Source: Aspidiotus rigidus (lineage: Eukaryota > Arthropoda > Insecta > Hemiptera > Diaspididae). From it: DNA of 64,000 bases. Below, in pieces: positions 1 to 10,090 of this stretch. The notes under the pieces were generated by a model that saw only the letters and a program-made list of their open reading frames with translations, was not told the origin of the DNA and ran no database searches. Made by a program: the position numbers and the translations under genes. The stretch's first letter is position 1. Each line of letters starts with the position of its first letter. The DNA is taken from NCBI GenBank assembly GCA_035079385.1, contig JAVHKY010000003.1:21963501-22027500 (forward strand), in the 5' to 3' direction.

Positions 1-189
1 TTGATTAGTTCTGCTGAAAAGTAAATAATTTTGGTTCGAAATTGAATAATTTTCATCGATTGTGAGTAAATGTACTGAAAAACGCATATTTTCCCCCTCT
101 TTTTTTTAAAAAAAATACCGAATATTACCGAATGTTTGAATTTAAGTGCCGAAATTCACTGGCTTTCTTGCCAAAAAATCCGGTCTCTG
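1..189. mobile_element. hAT-like MITE, right end only (cut by window edge)
   Basis: The segment matches the last ~150 bases of the element at 9075-9620: both carry a run on AATAATT..CATCG, an ACGCAT block, a poly-T or poly-A tract, repeated TGCCGAA-type words, and a terminal AATCCGG.CTCTG. The end at 189 corresponds to the right terminal repeat of that element. The left end lies outside the window, so a target duplication cannot be tested. Assignment rests on the better-bounded copy, which has an 8-bp duplication. Confidence 0.65.
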
Positions 190-1160
190 GTGATCAAATT
201 GACCCAATTTTTGGAGCTAGATATGATAAGAGGGGGGCTTGGAAAAATTTCGACCTCCAAGCTATAAATCATGTAGGAGGGTAACTTAAAAATAGTTACT
301 TGAAGGGGCTATTTCTTTCAGGCTTTGTACACCGATCTCCAATCGATACGAAGGAACTTGAAATACCTTAGAAAGACGTTCCGAGTCTTATGGTGTTTGA
401 AGCGTTGCATATCTGGCTCATTGAAGGGGCTAAGTCGATTGGTGTATAAAGCATTGCATATCTAGTTACTCGAAGGGGCTATCTTTCAGGCAGTGTACGT
501 GCATATGAAAAAGGCCCACTTGGCCGGTACGGAGTTATAAATGGAGTGTGAAAGTAGATGAAATTCTGAGTCCAACAAGACCTTCTTGAAATTGTTAGGT
601 CCAAAATTCATGTGAAAATTGGAAAATCGGATTTTTACGGAATCGGCTAACAAAAATTGCATTACGGAAGTAGTTTACGATGTGTTTAGGATTAATTACT
701 AGAGTGTAATTTGAGTCAATTTAAAAAAAAAAAAATGAAAATTGATCCAGTAGATGATGAGCTACAGTATTTCAAAGTTTCTTTTTCACAGATGAAGAAA
801 TTACAAAGTGTCACAAAACAAAATATGAAGATCTCATTTTCTTATGATTTTGTTCAATTTATAGGTTTTATCTCACGAAAAGAATCGTCTCTGGAAAGCT
901 GAGATTTTTTTATACAATGATACATTAAAATACAAAAAATCACAATTTGGACCTACATTCAAACTTTTGCAATTTAAAAAAAAACTGCGAGTGGGCCTTT
1001 CTTATATGCACGTACACTTGTACACTGAATAGGAGGAACTTACACAATTTTCGAGCTCCGAGTGATCGGATGATTCACGAAAACCCTCTGCTTACTCTAG
1101 GAACCACGCCACGTCGACTTTCGAGCTATTCATTAGTATTGTCAAGTTCCGGATTTTTAT
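190..1160. other. Unassigned region with short direct repeats
   Basis: No credible gene is seen. At 225-290 there is one copy of the ~45-bp module (ACTTGGAAAAATTTCGAC type) found in tandem elsewhere in the window. The word AGTTACTTGAAGGGGCTAT at 294-312 returns with one change at 463-481, with a partial third copy near 412, so 294-500 is a degenerate direct repeat. Short ORFs here have no recognisable domains and lie in A+T-rich sequence. Confidence 0.5.
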
Positions 1161-3914
1161 CCTCCCCAATTTCACACGTGATTTAAAATTACCTCCGGAG
1201 CTGTGGATGAATTGACGTCCTCAGTGGTATCGACCTCCGACGGGACTCAATTTTTCTGTACATATTTCCGAATTGTCCAGAAACTTTATTCTTTACCGCG
1301 GGGGACTCCAAGACTACAGTAGAAACCAGAAAAATCGAGAAAATGCCAAAAGAAAAAACCAAAACATCCCCTATACCATGATCAAAAAAAGATTTTCTAG
1401 CAGAGCCGAATTCATGTTTCATGTCTACCAGCAAGTCACCTGATTCATATGTTGAGGCCACGCTTGCTTCGTGAAGAAATCATGACTTAGCTAGCAAACG
1501 AGGGGCTCACTCGCTCCACTCGTTCGTTCTCGTGCTTGGATTAACGTAAGCGTGGGTTAGTCAAAGTATCAAGGTCACGTATGGATATCAACATTAGTGA
1601 CATTATTAGCTCGTGACGTCATAACCATCCACGATAGCTGCTTCCGACGTCATCAGCACATCTTGGGCTCTCTCTCCCTCACTCTCTTCTATTCTCGGAA
1701 TCAGTCACTTCGTTTGTAAGCCAGCTCTCAACAGTCTCCATTATACTACACCAAATATTAATAGTGGTCAAGTCTCCTTCATACTAGGCCTGATGACGTC
1801 AACGTGCAGATTTCAGAATTGGGGTGCTGCTCCTTAGTCTCCATACTAAACTATACTAGGCCTTATTAGCCTTCATGAAACCAGGACTAATAGTCGTATA
1901 AGAATAACATCCAGCAGTATTAAAGCCTATACTAAACCACTCATGTATAACCAGGATGAAAGGAGGTGAATTAAACTTGCAGATTTCTGAATCAGCTTGG
2001 GATCATGGGTTGATGACTTTACCAGCTCTTGACGTCATAGTTGGAGGGGGATACGGGATTACGTATGATGACGACACAATACGGGATTATTAGAGTGTGT
2101 GGGGCAAGTAGTAAGGGTGGTGTAAAGTCGCAAATTTTGGAATTGGGGGCTAGGATTCAGGGGACTTCAGGAAAGATACGAACATGTCAAAAGCATCACT
2201 TGTATCTTCAGAACGACACATGGGTACTCATACGGAGCTCAGAGATCGGATCTTCGGAGCTCTAAAAAACAAATGACTTTTTTTGAAACGCACTTTCAAA
2301 AAAAATTCCGATGCAGAATTTCAACCTATAACTTCGGTGAAACTCTAGAGCTCAAGCTCCGTTTAGCAACATTACCATTCGTATCCCAAGAGGAACATGG
2401 GAATATCCTGACTTTCGCGTCTTTTTATGGTATGAAATGCGTTGTGTATTCATTTCTAAATAGCACATTTCTCCTTCTTCTTCTTATTTTCTGATGAAAA
2501 GTAAAATTTTTAGAAGAGTAAGATGGAAAGGAAAATACGTACTTACTAATGTTTTGGGCACTTTTCCCAATATTCAATGAAGCTGTTGACGTGTTTGAAA
2601 GTAGAGATGAAGACGCTGTTACGTGTGAAGAATGATCTCCAGATTAACAAATTAATTCTCCTGTCAGTAAATTATATTTCGCTCGTAAATTATTACCAAA
2701 ATTCCGGTGTTTCTGCATTGAAGTGCATCTATCGCGTTTTTTTTTTTTTTTTTTCGGATATAAAACATTTACAGAAATTCTATTCAGAAAAATAAATCCT
2801 TGACATTAAGTAGCCACAATAATGGTGAATTAAAAGCAATTTAAGGGAGTAAATCAAAAAGTTTACCTCACTAGTAATATATTTCGTGAATGCGATCTAT
2901 TCATAATCTATTTAAAAAAAAAACAGTAATAATAAATATATCTTGTTCTCATAAATTTTTCTTATCGCTAATAAAATAAATAAATTTTAGAGAAAAAGGT
3001 GAAAAGTAAACATTTTTTGCTGTTGGTAAGAGTAATTACGACACTTCCAACCGGGTATTCGCGTGGGCCCTTGCAGAAAAATTTATGCTTCGAAAATAAA
3101 CCGAACTCTTGGCTAGATGAACTGTAAAAACGGATTAATACAATACTTTAAAACTTTCGCACAAACAGTTCGTGCGTATCTTTAAAGTATCATTAATTTT
3201 ATGCGGATTCGCACGGCGTTTATAAATCTTCGTATAATCGCTAGAAATACGATCCTTTATTGCGAATACTATAATATACAATTTGAAAAGCTCTCGACTA
3301 GTTAACGCGTCGAACGAAAAAATAGCGGAGAAAAAGGAAAAAAATTATTAATAAGACGGACGCACGAACGAAAACTATACATCAAAGTTGGTAGACTTAC
3401 TTTCTCCGCGCCATCTGAAAACGATTAAATATTGGAGCGTAAAATTACTATTATATAAGTGCGATAATGTTGAAAAATTTCCCAGTTCCTGTTTAGAAGT
3501 TACCGAGTATGTGGGTAAAAATTGATTTGTTATTTGTTTTTCTTTCTTCATTTCTCATTGTGAAAAAGAAAAAGCGCTGTAAGCATATTATTTCTTGTAT
3601 TCAGCAGAGATCTTTCTATAAACATAAATAAAAGATTTCCTAATTCAGCGTGTGTTCTAAATTTTTGTTGACAAATTTTCAGGCACAATACTACATTTTT
3701 TTTACGAGCCATTCAACTACACAGGGAGTCATTAGCTCGAGAAGTATTGATTTGCAATAGTATGTGGATCGGAAGAAGTTTAGAGTGTTGATAATAGATT
3801 CCGAGTTGTTGGAGAGGTTAGAAGAGGCTTTAGAGGGTCAGAAAATAACTTTCTGAGGTTCAGAAAGTATGTCTTCTTCTTCATGGTGCCATGCACTCGC
3901 CTGCGTTAGCTATT
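1161..3914. other. Unassigned intergenic or intronic DNA
   Basis: Contains a 90-codon minus-strand ORF (1189-1461) with no recognised domain and no support as a gene. From about 1.5 to 2.25 kb the sequence has TGACGTCA palindromes, words such as TATACTAGGCC and GCAAATTTTGGAATT that recur near 12.7, 51.2-51.3 and 53.3 kb, and one copy of a GGGGCTCACTCGCTCC motif also seen near 50.95 kb. From 2.5 to 3.9 kb the sequence is A+T-rich with homopolymer runs and no gene signal that I can defend. Confidence 0.45.
1614..2037. promoter_or_regulatory. Cluster of three TGACGTCA palindromes (CRE-like)
   Basis: Perfect 8-bp TGACGTCA sites lie at 1614-1621, 1794-1801 and 2030-2037, with a one-mismatch CGACGTCA near 1650. 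This palindrome is the known core of CREB/ATF binding sites. There is no adjacent gene with support, so a regulatory role is inference; the sites may simply belong to a dispersed repeat, since a second cluster of three occurs at 40681-40811. Confidence 0.35.
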
Positions 3915-3994
3915 GACATGTTCCATGTCTTTTCTCTCGCCAGACCCCGATTTTGAAACTCGCGAGTACACCCCGCGTAATAATAATAATTAAT

Positions 3995-4025
<31 letters not shown>

Positions 4026-4229
4026 AAATAATTAAATAATTATTCAATTAAATAATTAAATAAATGAATATCTAAATAAATAATGTTCCATGTCTTTTCT
4101 CTCGCCAGACCCCGATTTTGAAACCCGCGAGTACACCCCTCCTCCCCCCCCCCTGTCAAGAGAAATCTCTACCCCGTGGGTGATTCAGAAATTCGCGAGT
4201 ACACCCCGCGTAATAATAATAATTAATAA

Positions 4230-4266
<37 letters not shown>

Positions 4267-4928
4267 AAATAAATAAATAAATAAATAAATAAATCATTAA
4301 ATAATTAAATAAATAAACAATTAAATAATTAAATAATTAAATAAATAAATAATTAAATAATTAATATAATTAATAATTAGAAAATCTCTACCCCGTGGGT
4401 GATTCAGAAATGCGCGAGTACAACCGCGTAATAATAATAAATAATTAATTAATTAATTAAATAAATAAATATTTAAATAATTAATATAATTAAATAATTA
4501 AATAAATAAAAAATTAAATAATTGAATAAATAAAAAATAATTGAATAATTAAATAATTAATATAATTGATGATTAGAAAATTTTTTAAGTCCCTCTTCCT
4601 ATCATATATGGCTGGATAGTCGAAATTTTTCCAAGTCCCTAGACTTGAATTGTCTCATACCATTCCAATACAAGAGCGAGACAGGGGCGAACGAGCGGAG
4701 CGAGTTCGCGCTACCTCATATTTCTCATAGAAGACTTGAATTTTCTCATACTATTCCAATACAACAGCGAGATCGCTCGTTCGCCCCACGAAAGTTGATA
4801 CCTCAAAATGTAGAACACCCACAATTACCTCAAAATATTTCTCATACAAGACTTATACGACGCCAAGATAGGTAAAGGGGTAAACGAATAATATCTCACG
4901 AACACTTGACCTAGTACAAGAATTAATA

Positions 4929-4929
4929 A

Positions 4930-4996
<67 letters not shown>

Positions 4997-5004
4997 ATAG
5001 ATAA

Positions 5005-5055
<51 letters not shown>
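4929..5055. repeat. (AAAT)n microsatellite within composite copy A
   Basis: An almost uninterrupted tetranucleotide run with a single GAT variant near 4999. Similar tracts occur at 3990-4020, 4220-4265 and 5507-5560 in this copy and at 59437-59545 in copy E, always at the same place within the composite element, so they are part of its structure. Confidence 0.9.
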
Positions 5056-5056
<1 letters not shown>

Positions 5057-5504
5057 ATTAAATAATTAAATAATTGAATGATTAAATAAATGAATAATTA
5101 AATAATTAAAAATTAAATAATTAAATAATTAAATAAATGAATAATTAAATAATTAAATAATTAAATAATCAAATAAATAAAGGCTGAATAGTCGAAATTT
5201 CTCCAAGTCCTCTAGACTGGAATTGTCTCATACCATTCCAATACAACAGCGAGACAGGGGGCGAACGAGCGGAGCGAGTTCGCGCTACCTCATATTTCTC
5301 ATAGAAGACTTGAATTTTCTCATACCATTCCAATACAACAGCGAGATCGCTCGTTCGCCCCACCGAAAGTTGATACCTCAAAATATAGAATACCCACAAT
5401 TACCTCAAAATATTTCTCATACAAGACTTATACGACGCCAAGATAGGTAAAGGGGTAAACGAATAATATCTCACGAACACTTGACCTAGTACAAGAATTA
5501 ATAA

Positions 5505-5564
<60 letters not shown>

Positions 5565-5603
5565 ATTAATTAATTAAATAATTAAATATTTAAATAATTG
5601 AAT

Positions 5604-5859
5604 AATTGTGATGCGCTCCGAGAAAAGGGACCATAAGTCGGCAAACGAACTTTTTTTGGGGCTATCTGTATGTCCGAATAAAAGAATCGTTTTTATATCT
5701 TGAGATGGAAATGGATGGGGCAAATTCAAACCTTTCATCATTAAATTTAGTTGAAAAGTATTTTTTCCTTGCGTCACCAGGTGAACATAATCTATGAAAA
5801 AAAAAAAAGGTGTTTTTTTTGCCGACTTATGGTCCCTTTTCTCGGAGCGCATCACAATT
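5604..5859. mobile_element. 256-bp MITE with perfect 42-bp terminal inverted repeats
   Basis: The left arm (5604-5645) begins AATTGTGATGCGCTCCGAGA and the right arm (5818-5859) is its exact reverse complement over 42 bases. The outermost AATT is palindromic and could be a 4-bp target duplication rather than part of the element. The interior has poly-A and poly-T stretches and no ORF that makes sense; a 119-codon minus-strand ORF running through it is produced by the arms. It is inserted in the A+T-rich part of composite copy A. The superfamily cannot be assigned from the ends alone. Confidence 0.85.
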
Positions 5860-6489
5860 AAACAATTAAATAAATAAAGGCTGGATAATCGAAATTTTTC
5901 CAAGTCCCCTAGACTTGAATTGTCACATACCATTCCAATACAACAGCGAGACAGGGGGCGAACGAGCGGAGCGAGTTCGCGCTACCTCATATTTCTCATA
6001 GAAGACTTATACGATGCCAAGATAGGTAAAGTTTTTTAAGTCCCTCTTCCCATCATATATGGCTGGATAGTCGAAATTTTTCCAAGTCCCCTAGACTTGA
6101 ATTGTCTCATACCATTCCAATACAACAGCGAGACAGGGGCGAACGAGCGGAGCGAGTTCGCGCTACCTCATATTTCTCAAAAAAGACTTGAATTTTCTCA
6201 TACCATTCCAATACAACAGCGAGATCGCTCGTCGCCCCACCGAAAGTTGATACCTCAAAATATAGAACACCCACAATTACCTCAAAATATTTCTCATAGA
6301 AGACTTATACGACGCCAAGATAGGTAAAGGGGTAAACGAATAATATCTCACGAACACTTGACCTAGTAGAAGCCTAGACTGAAATATTTCATGATGACTG
6401 ATAAAATATAAAAGACATGGAACATGATTTTCATTTATTTGGCTATGCCAGAAAATTTAATAATACTGCAATATGACCAAGTTACAAAT

Positions 6490-6702
6490 TTTTATTTTCC
6501 CGTGCTCTTCGGAAGAGTTCGCCTACATCCGTGACTCTGCTCCACCGCCGTGTATTCCGCAGCCACGATAACTCCTTTCGCTTGCCATCGATCCGTCCGC
6601 ACAGCAGCAGTCTCTTAAACCTGAGGGAAGTACCCCAGATATCCAGTCTTCCTCAGTTTTACGTTTCTCAGCAGTTTACAATGAGTCTCCACTCGTTCCA
6701 AG
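6490..6702 (-). pseudogene. RTE/BovB-like LINE relic, C-terminal piece 4 of 4
   Basis: Read on the minus strand this continues the LINE from 7763 directly across the Mutator-like insertion: the residues L-E-R occur on both sides of it, encoded by the duplicated target. Downstream residues such as LRKTGYLGY and LLLCGRIDGKRKELSWL match the C-terminal end of RTE-clade LINE proteins (compare YLGHV and YGRIEAKR in the fragment at 52.2 kb). A frame change is needed within the piece. It ends where composite copy A ends, near 6483. Confidence 0.7.
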
Positions 6703-6828
6703 CGTTCCCACCCACTTTCACGACGCGAATTTCACGAATAAAATTTCCCGACAAAATTTTCACGACACGCTTTTGTCACGACGACTTTTCTTTTCACGAC
6801 AGTTTTTCACGACAAGTTTATTTTTATT

Positions 6829-7089
6829 TTACAAAACCTCGAGTACAATCGTGTGCGCAAGTGCTCTGAGGTACTCCAGCTCAGTGTGGTTGTCTTTGTA
6901 CTCCGAGTAGTTGGAGACAATTCCTCCAGTTCTGTTCTGCTGCGCAATCCACTTCTTCTTCGGCCCCACTTTCACTCGTCGACCGAGACTTAACTCCGCG
7001 ACTGCTGACTCCACATCCGCTTGCTCTTTCTGCAGTTCTGAGAGCGCTGAATACATGTCGGAATGAACTTTGCCGATCATGGTATTCAA
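6829..7089 (-). pseudogene. C-terminal remnant of Mutator-like transposase
   Basis: An 86-codon segment with a helical, charged composition (LSELQKEQADVESAVAELSL) followed by GRRVKVGPKKKW and a YLRALAHTIVL tail. This resembles the C-terminal ends of FLYWCH-Mutator proteins, which finish with a similar 'YLR.IAHN' segment. It follows the FLYWCH reading frame after a frame change; the words TGEKFMLISIEYHD just upstream (around 7080-7120) look like the family's segment before the DDE domain, so the catalytic domain was deleted near 7090. Not functional alone. Confidence 0.5.
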
Positions 7090-7116
7090 TCGAAATCAAC
7101 ATAAATTTCTCTCCCG

Positions 7117-7554
7117 TCAACGTGTGCGCAAGTGAAGAAGAGTCTTCGGATTTGGAGGCAAATCCTTTTGTCGTTCTCGTCGCATGGCCTTCCGAAGAGA
7201 CTCTCGTTCGGGGAACTGCGCTAGAACTTCCGGGGGTACCCCGGCCAACTCAGTACGCGGGATACGACTCGGTGGTTCAGCGGGATTGTCCGCTGCCTTT
7301 CGTTTCAGGTTGTTGGTTATTTCCAAAGCACGTACCCCTTCCACGTTCGGCGGATGTTGATGGGGAGAGTCGTTTGGACCTTTCAATACCACGAGCGTCC
7401 CATTCGGTCCGGGGTCGTTCATCGCCGCACGCGCCGTACACTCTTTCGATCGTACTTTAATGCAATCCCAATATTGACGGCCGGGCCTCCTTCTGGATCG
7501 GTAGTATATGAATCCATCTAAGAGTAACTTGTTACCTTCTACTTTCGGTGCCAT
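7117..7554 (-). CDS. FLYWCH zinc-finger protein fragment (N-terminal part of Mutator-like transposase)
   Basis: From the first good ATG the frame encodes 145 residues. A FLYWCH-type zinc finger occupies about residues 8-70: the phenylalanine and tyrosines of LLLDGFIYY, W29 and C31 in YWDC, C39 in KEC, and H65 and H67 in HQH. Residues ~95-140 are an arginine-rich segment with PPEVLAQFPERESLRKAMRR and a P-x-N-P stretch, typical of the region between FLYWCH and the transposase core. The open frame extends upstream to 7923, but that extension is terminal repeat fused to LINE sequence, so I start at the ATG at 7554. FLYWCH domains bind DNA or protein; in these transposons a role in end recognition is inference. 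Confidence 0.6.
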   Translation of the reverse strand: MAPKVEGNKLLLDGFIYYRSRRRPGRQYWDCIKVRSKECTARAAMNDPGPNGTLVVLKGPNDSPHQHPPNVEGVRALEITNNLKRKAADNPAEPPSRIPRTELAGVPPEVLAQFPERESLRKAMRRERQKDLPPNPKTLLHLRTR

Positions 7555-7762
7555 GGTGAACATTGACGAATAGTGTGCATCGCGTCGTACGGGTATCATT
7601 CCTTTCATAACATAACTGCCTAGCAAATTCTCAAAAATTACCTTGTCGTGAAAAAAGTCGTCGTGACAAAAGCATGTCGTGAAATTTTTGTCGGGAAATT
7701 TTATTCGTGAAATTTGCTGTCGTGAAATTCGCTTCGTGAAACTGACCGGGAATCGTTCCAAG

Positions 7763-7924
7763 ACCTCAGCGTTTGAGACTCGGTCAGTGCAACGGATTCT
7801 AAGCATTTTTCTCAGAGTCCGCATTTCGAATCTTTCTAAGGGGTTCATAGATTTGACCTTCAGTGACCATGTTTCCGCTCTGTAGAGCAGAATGGCCCAG
7901 TTGTAACACTTGACCACACGCAAT
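7763..7924 (-). pseudogene. RTE/BovB-like LINE relic, piece 3 of 4
   Basis: Minus-strand residues VVKCYNWAILLYRAETWSLK and LRKMLRIRCTDRVSNAEVLE align by eye with LKCYGWSRLLYSCETWTLK and YQRMLKIAWTEKIRNTEVLE in the fragment at 51.5-52.3 kb. This is the conserved region after the RT in RTE-clade LINEs. It is bounded by the Mutator-like element on one side and the Penelope RT fragment on the other. About 450 bp of LINE expected between this piece and piece 2 is missing, so the Penelope fragment replaced or accompanied a deletion. Confidence 0.75.
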
Positions 7925-8743
7925 CTTATGTCAAGGGGAAAGCTACAGACAGCTAAAAACGCACAAAATCAAAATCCTATCAGGCCTGTCGTTGCCAGTT
8001 ATAATAGCCCCGCGTTCTTGCTATCCAAGTTCTTGGCTTCTGCGTTTTCTCGTTTCACGGACTTTCAACCTGACCATGGTTTGAAGAACTCCACTCAGTT
8101 GGCTCTTAGCGTTCAACATTTACGGCTTCCCAGAACCTGTCGCCTTATTTCTTTCGATGCTCGCTCGTTGTTCACCAACGTTCCGGTTGGCCATGCCGTT
8201 GACGCCATGTACGAGATCCTTGTCAAATCTGGTGCCTCTTTTGAGTTGGCTGATGAGTTCGAGCGACTCATTCTCCTCTGCACTGAAAAGAACATATGCT
8301 TCTTCGACAATAAAACGTACCAATTCCCGGCGGGTCTTCCTATGGGTGGTCCCCTCTCCTCCCTCATCTCTGATGTCTTCATGGACCGTCTACAGCGTTG
8401 GATCCTTAGGTTTTCTCCTCACGCTGCTCACGCCATCCTCTGGTAACGCTATGTTGATGACGTCTTTTGCATTTGGAATGGCTCCGATGCCCAGCTTGCG
8501 CTCTTCCACCGCGATCTCAACTCTTACCATGAAAACATTTCCTTTACTTTGGAAATGGGTAATAAGGAGCTTAATTTTTTAGATCTGACCATCCGCCTTG
8601 TTCCTGATAATATCGATGATGGTCTACTGGTACCTGAATTCGCTGCCTTCCGGAAACCGACTTTTACTGGATTGTTCATTCACAATCGTTCGATGCACCC
8701 GGTATCCCATAAGCTTGCTGTCATCCATGCTTCCATTGCCTGA
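7925..8743 (+). pseudogene. Penelope-like element reverse transcriptase fragment
   Basis: One frame, broken by a single TAA at 8444-8446, encodes central Penelope RT motifs: NPIRPVVASYNSPAFLLSK, then RLISFDARSLFTNVP with the first catalytic aspartate, then GLPMGGPLSS, and RYVDDVFCIW immediately after the stop with the catalytic YVDD. Further on, LNFLDLTIRL and FRKPTFTGLF are the thumb-proximal motifs. The N-terminal region, the C-terminal part and any GIY-YIG domain are absent, so it is truncated at both ends. It sits in the opposite orientation inside the LINE relic. It is a different lineage from the element at 12.9-15.2 kb. Confidence 0.85.
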
Positions 8744-9066
8744 TCCCTCTCATTACTTTAAAGTACTCTGTCTTCTGGTCTCCTCTAATTCTAACCTCCG
8801 CTTCCTGGTGCCAGAACAAATTCTGGATAATCCGCATAATATTTATCATCCAGGCCTGTCTGTCTTAACATCTGCATCAGTGGTTCGTTCTGGACTGTGT
8901 CAAATGCCTTTTCATAGTCCTGGAAGCAAATGAGTATTTCCTGTTGGTGATCATAACACTACTGCTGCATGAAGATTTCCATCGCAAGTAGCGCATCTCT
9001 GGTACCGAGCCCCTGGTGGATCCAAATTGCATGTCCCCGCTTACTGCCTCGCATTTTTTGTATTTC
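8741..9066 (-). pseudogene. RTE/BovB-like LINE relic, RT core, piece 2 of 4
   Basis: Minus-strand residues include the region before RT motif A (GTRDALLAMEIFMQQ), motif A itself (CFQDYEKAFDTVQNE) and, after a one-base frame change, IIQNLFWHQEAEVRIRG and FKVMRGIRQ, which is the start of the 'VRQGCVLSP' motif. The piece contains an in-frame stop. It ends abruptly at the junction with the Penelope fragment. At 9066 it is interrupted by the hAT MITE and resumes at 9629. Confidence 0.75.
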
Positions 9067-9074
9067 CTCATGTG

Positions 9075-9620
9075 CAGAGCCTGGATTCCTCGGCTTTTGT
9101 CGAATCATTTTGCTAAAAGGGCGAGAAGTTTGAAAACCAGATGGAAGTTCATTTTACAAGAAGTGAGGCCTGTAAAACAGATTTTATCTAGCCGCAAAGT
9201 GCCGAACATGGAATAAATGCCGAAAACGGAGTTTAAAGCCGAATACGGCCGAAAATAACAATTTTGTTAAAATCGTCTAAAATTATGAAAATTCGGAAAA
9301 AATTTACTTATTCAGCAATTTTGGTGAAAATTGGACAGTTTTTTTTTTTTGAAAATATTATTTTTAGTTCAAAGTTGAAAAATTAAAAATTTTGATTGAA
9401 AAATTGTTGGGATTTTTTATTGATGAATTTAATCCCCAAAAATTGTTTATTCTAGTCAAAATCACCTAATTTTGGCTGTAAATTAAATAATTCTCATCGT
9501 AAATTTGTAAATCACTGGAAACGCATGTTTTTTTCAATTTTTTTTTTTTTTCAAATGCCGAATAATGCAACATTAAATGCCGAAACTTTTCATTTTTAGT
9601 GTTGAAAAATCCGGGCTCTG
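9075..9620. mobile_element. 546-bp non-autonomous hAT element with 8-bp target duplication
   Basis: Flanked by identical CTCATGTG at 9067-9074 and 9621-9628. The ends are inverted repeats: CAGAGCCTGGATT on the left and AATCCGGGCTCTG on the right, differing at one of 13 positions. An 8-bp duplication with CAG-type ends is the established hallmark of the hAT superfamily. The interior is A+T-rich with TGCCGAA-type words and no coding capacity. It interrupts the LINE relic, and its right part is repeated at 1-189. Confidence 0.9.
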
Positions 9621-9628
9621 CTCATGTG

Positions 9629-10090
9629 TAATATTCTTAAAACGGTTTTCAGTGCGTGACTCATCGAGTTTTATTGAAATTAGCCACTCTGTAGGGATGG
9701 ATCCCCGAATTGTAGATTTTATTAGATAGTTTAACGTCTATACATATGAGGAATGGCAATTCATCGGTACCCGGTGCCTTTCTATACTTCATACGTTTCA
9801 GAGCATACTCCACCTTTGACTCCAGTATCGGGGGTCTGTCAGTTCTACTGTGTCTGGGAGATCGCTCCTCGTATCTGTGACAGGTTCTCTGCGCACTCCT
9901 TCCATGTTTTCAGTATGTCCTCTTGTTCCAGGATCACCCTACTGTCTCCCTTCCTCAAAGTCGGCATTATCCCTGAACGCCAGTACGTTCCAGTTATTTC
10001 CTTAATCTTTTTATGGAAACTGATGGAGTCATGTACCTCCAGTCCGTTACCCAGTTCAGTTTTGCATGGACACGAGGAAAAATGGGAGCA
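9629..10090 (-). pseudogene. RTE/BovB-like LINE relic, piece 1 of 4 (upstream of RT core)
   Basis: Minus-strand residues include ALKRMKYRKAPGTDELP, the conserved 'ALK.MK..KAPG.D..P' segment before the RT fingers, preceded by ILKTWKECAENL in another frame. Several frame changes are needed, so the gene is dead. The hAT MITE separates it from piece 2. Upstream of about 10.09 kb the homology is lost. Confidence 0.65.

Larger units (their letters stand above)
3915..6483 (+). mobile_element. Composite A+T-rich repeat family, copy A (largest)
   Basis: One of five copies in the window. The left end reads TTGACATGTTCCATGTCTTTT (3914 on), followed by a CTCGCCAGACCCCGATTTTG block, (AAAT)n-type runs and several copies of a block containing CATACCATTCCAATACAACA and the GC-rich word GCGAACGAGCGGAGCGAG. 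The right end reads AAAAGACATGGAACATG near 6410-6426, the inverse of the left end, then a TATTTGGCTATGCCAGAAAA tail. The two ends form a ~17-bp terminal inverted repeat, suggesting a non-autonomous DNA transposon. Copy A is inflated by internal tandem duplication of its blocks and by an inserted MITE (5604-5859). About 25 bases past the tail are shared only with copy B. Confidence 0.75.
6703..7752 (-). mobile_element. FLYWCH-type Mutator-like element, internally deleted, 10-bp target duplication
   Basis: A 1050-bp insertion flanked by identical TCGTTCCAAG at 6693-6702 and 7753-7762. About 100 bp at each end are inverted repeats built from CACGA and TCGTG words (left arm to ~6815, right arm from ~7638). 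Minus-strand coding remnants inside are a FLYWCH protein (7117-7554) and a helical C-terminal segment (6829-7089). Known FLYWCH-Mutator transposases have a DDE domain between these two parts, which is absent here, so this is an internal-deletion derivative. The host LINE reads through the insertion site once one target copy is removed, which confirms both boundaries. Confidence 0.85.

Noticed and set aside
5574..5933. 119-codon minus-strand ORF through the 256-bp MITE
   Set aside because: It is composed of the two MITE arms and flanking composite repeat; no protein meaning.
4645..6327. Recurring 75-76-codon plus-strand ORFs in composite copy A (FQYNSE and RRQDR types) and the matching minus-strand frames
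   Set aside because: Both strands are open over the same block, units differ by frame-breaking indels between copies, and no domain is visible. Conservation reflects the repeat.
7117..7923. A single 268-residue fusion protein (LINE tail plus FLYWCH domain)
   Set aside because: The frame crosses the Mutator-like terminal repeat and target duplication, so the fusion is an insertion artefact, not a gene.
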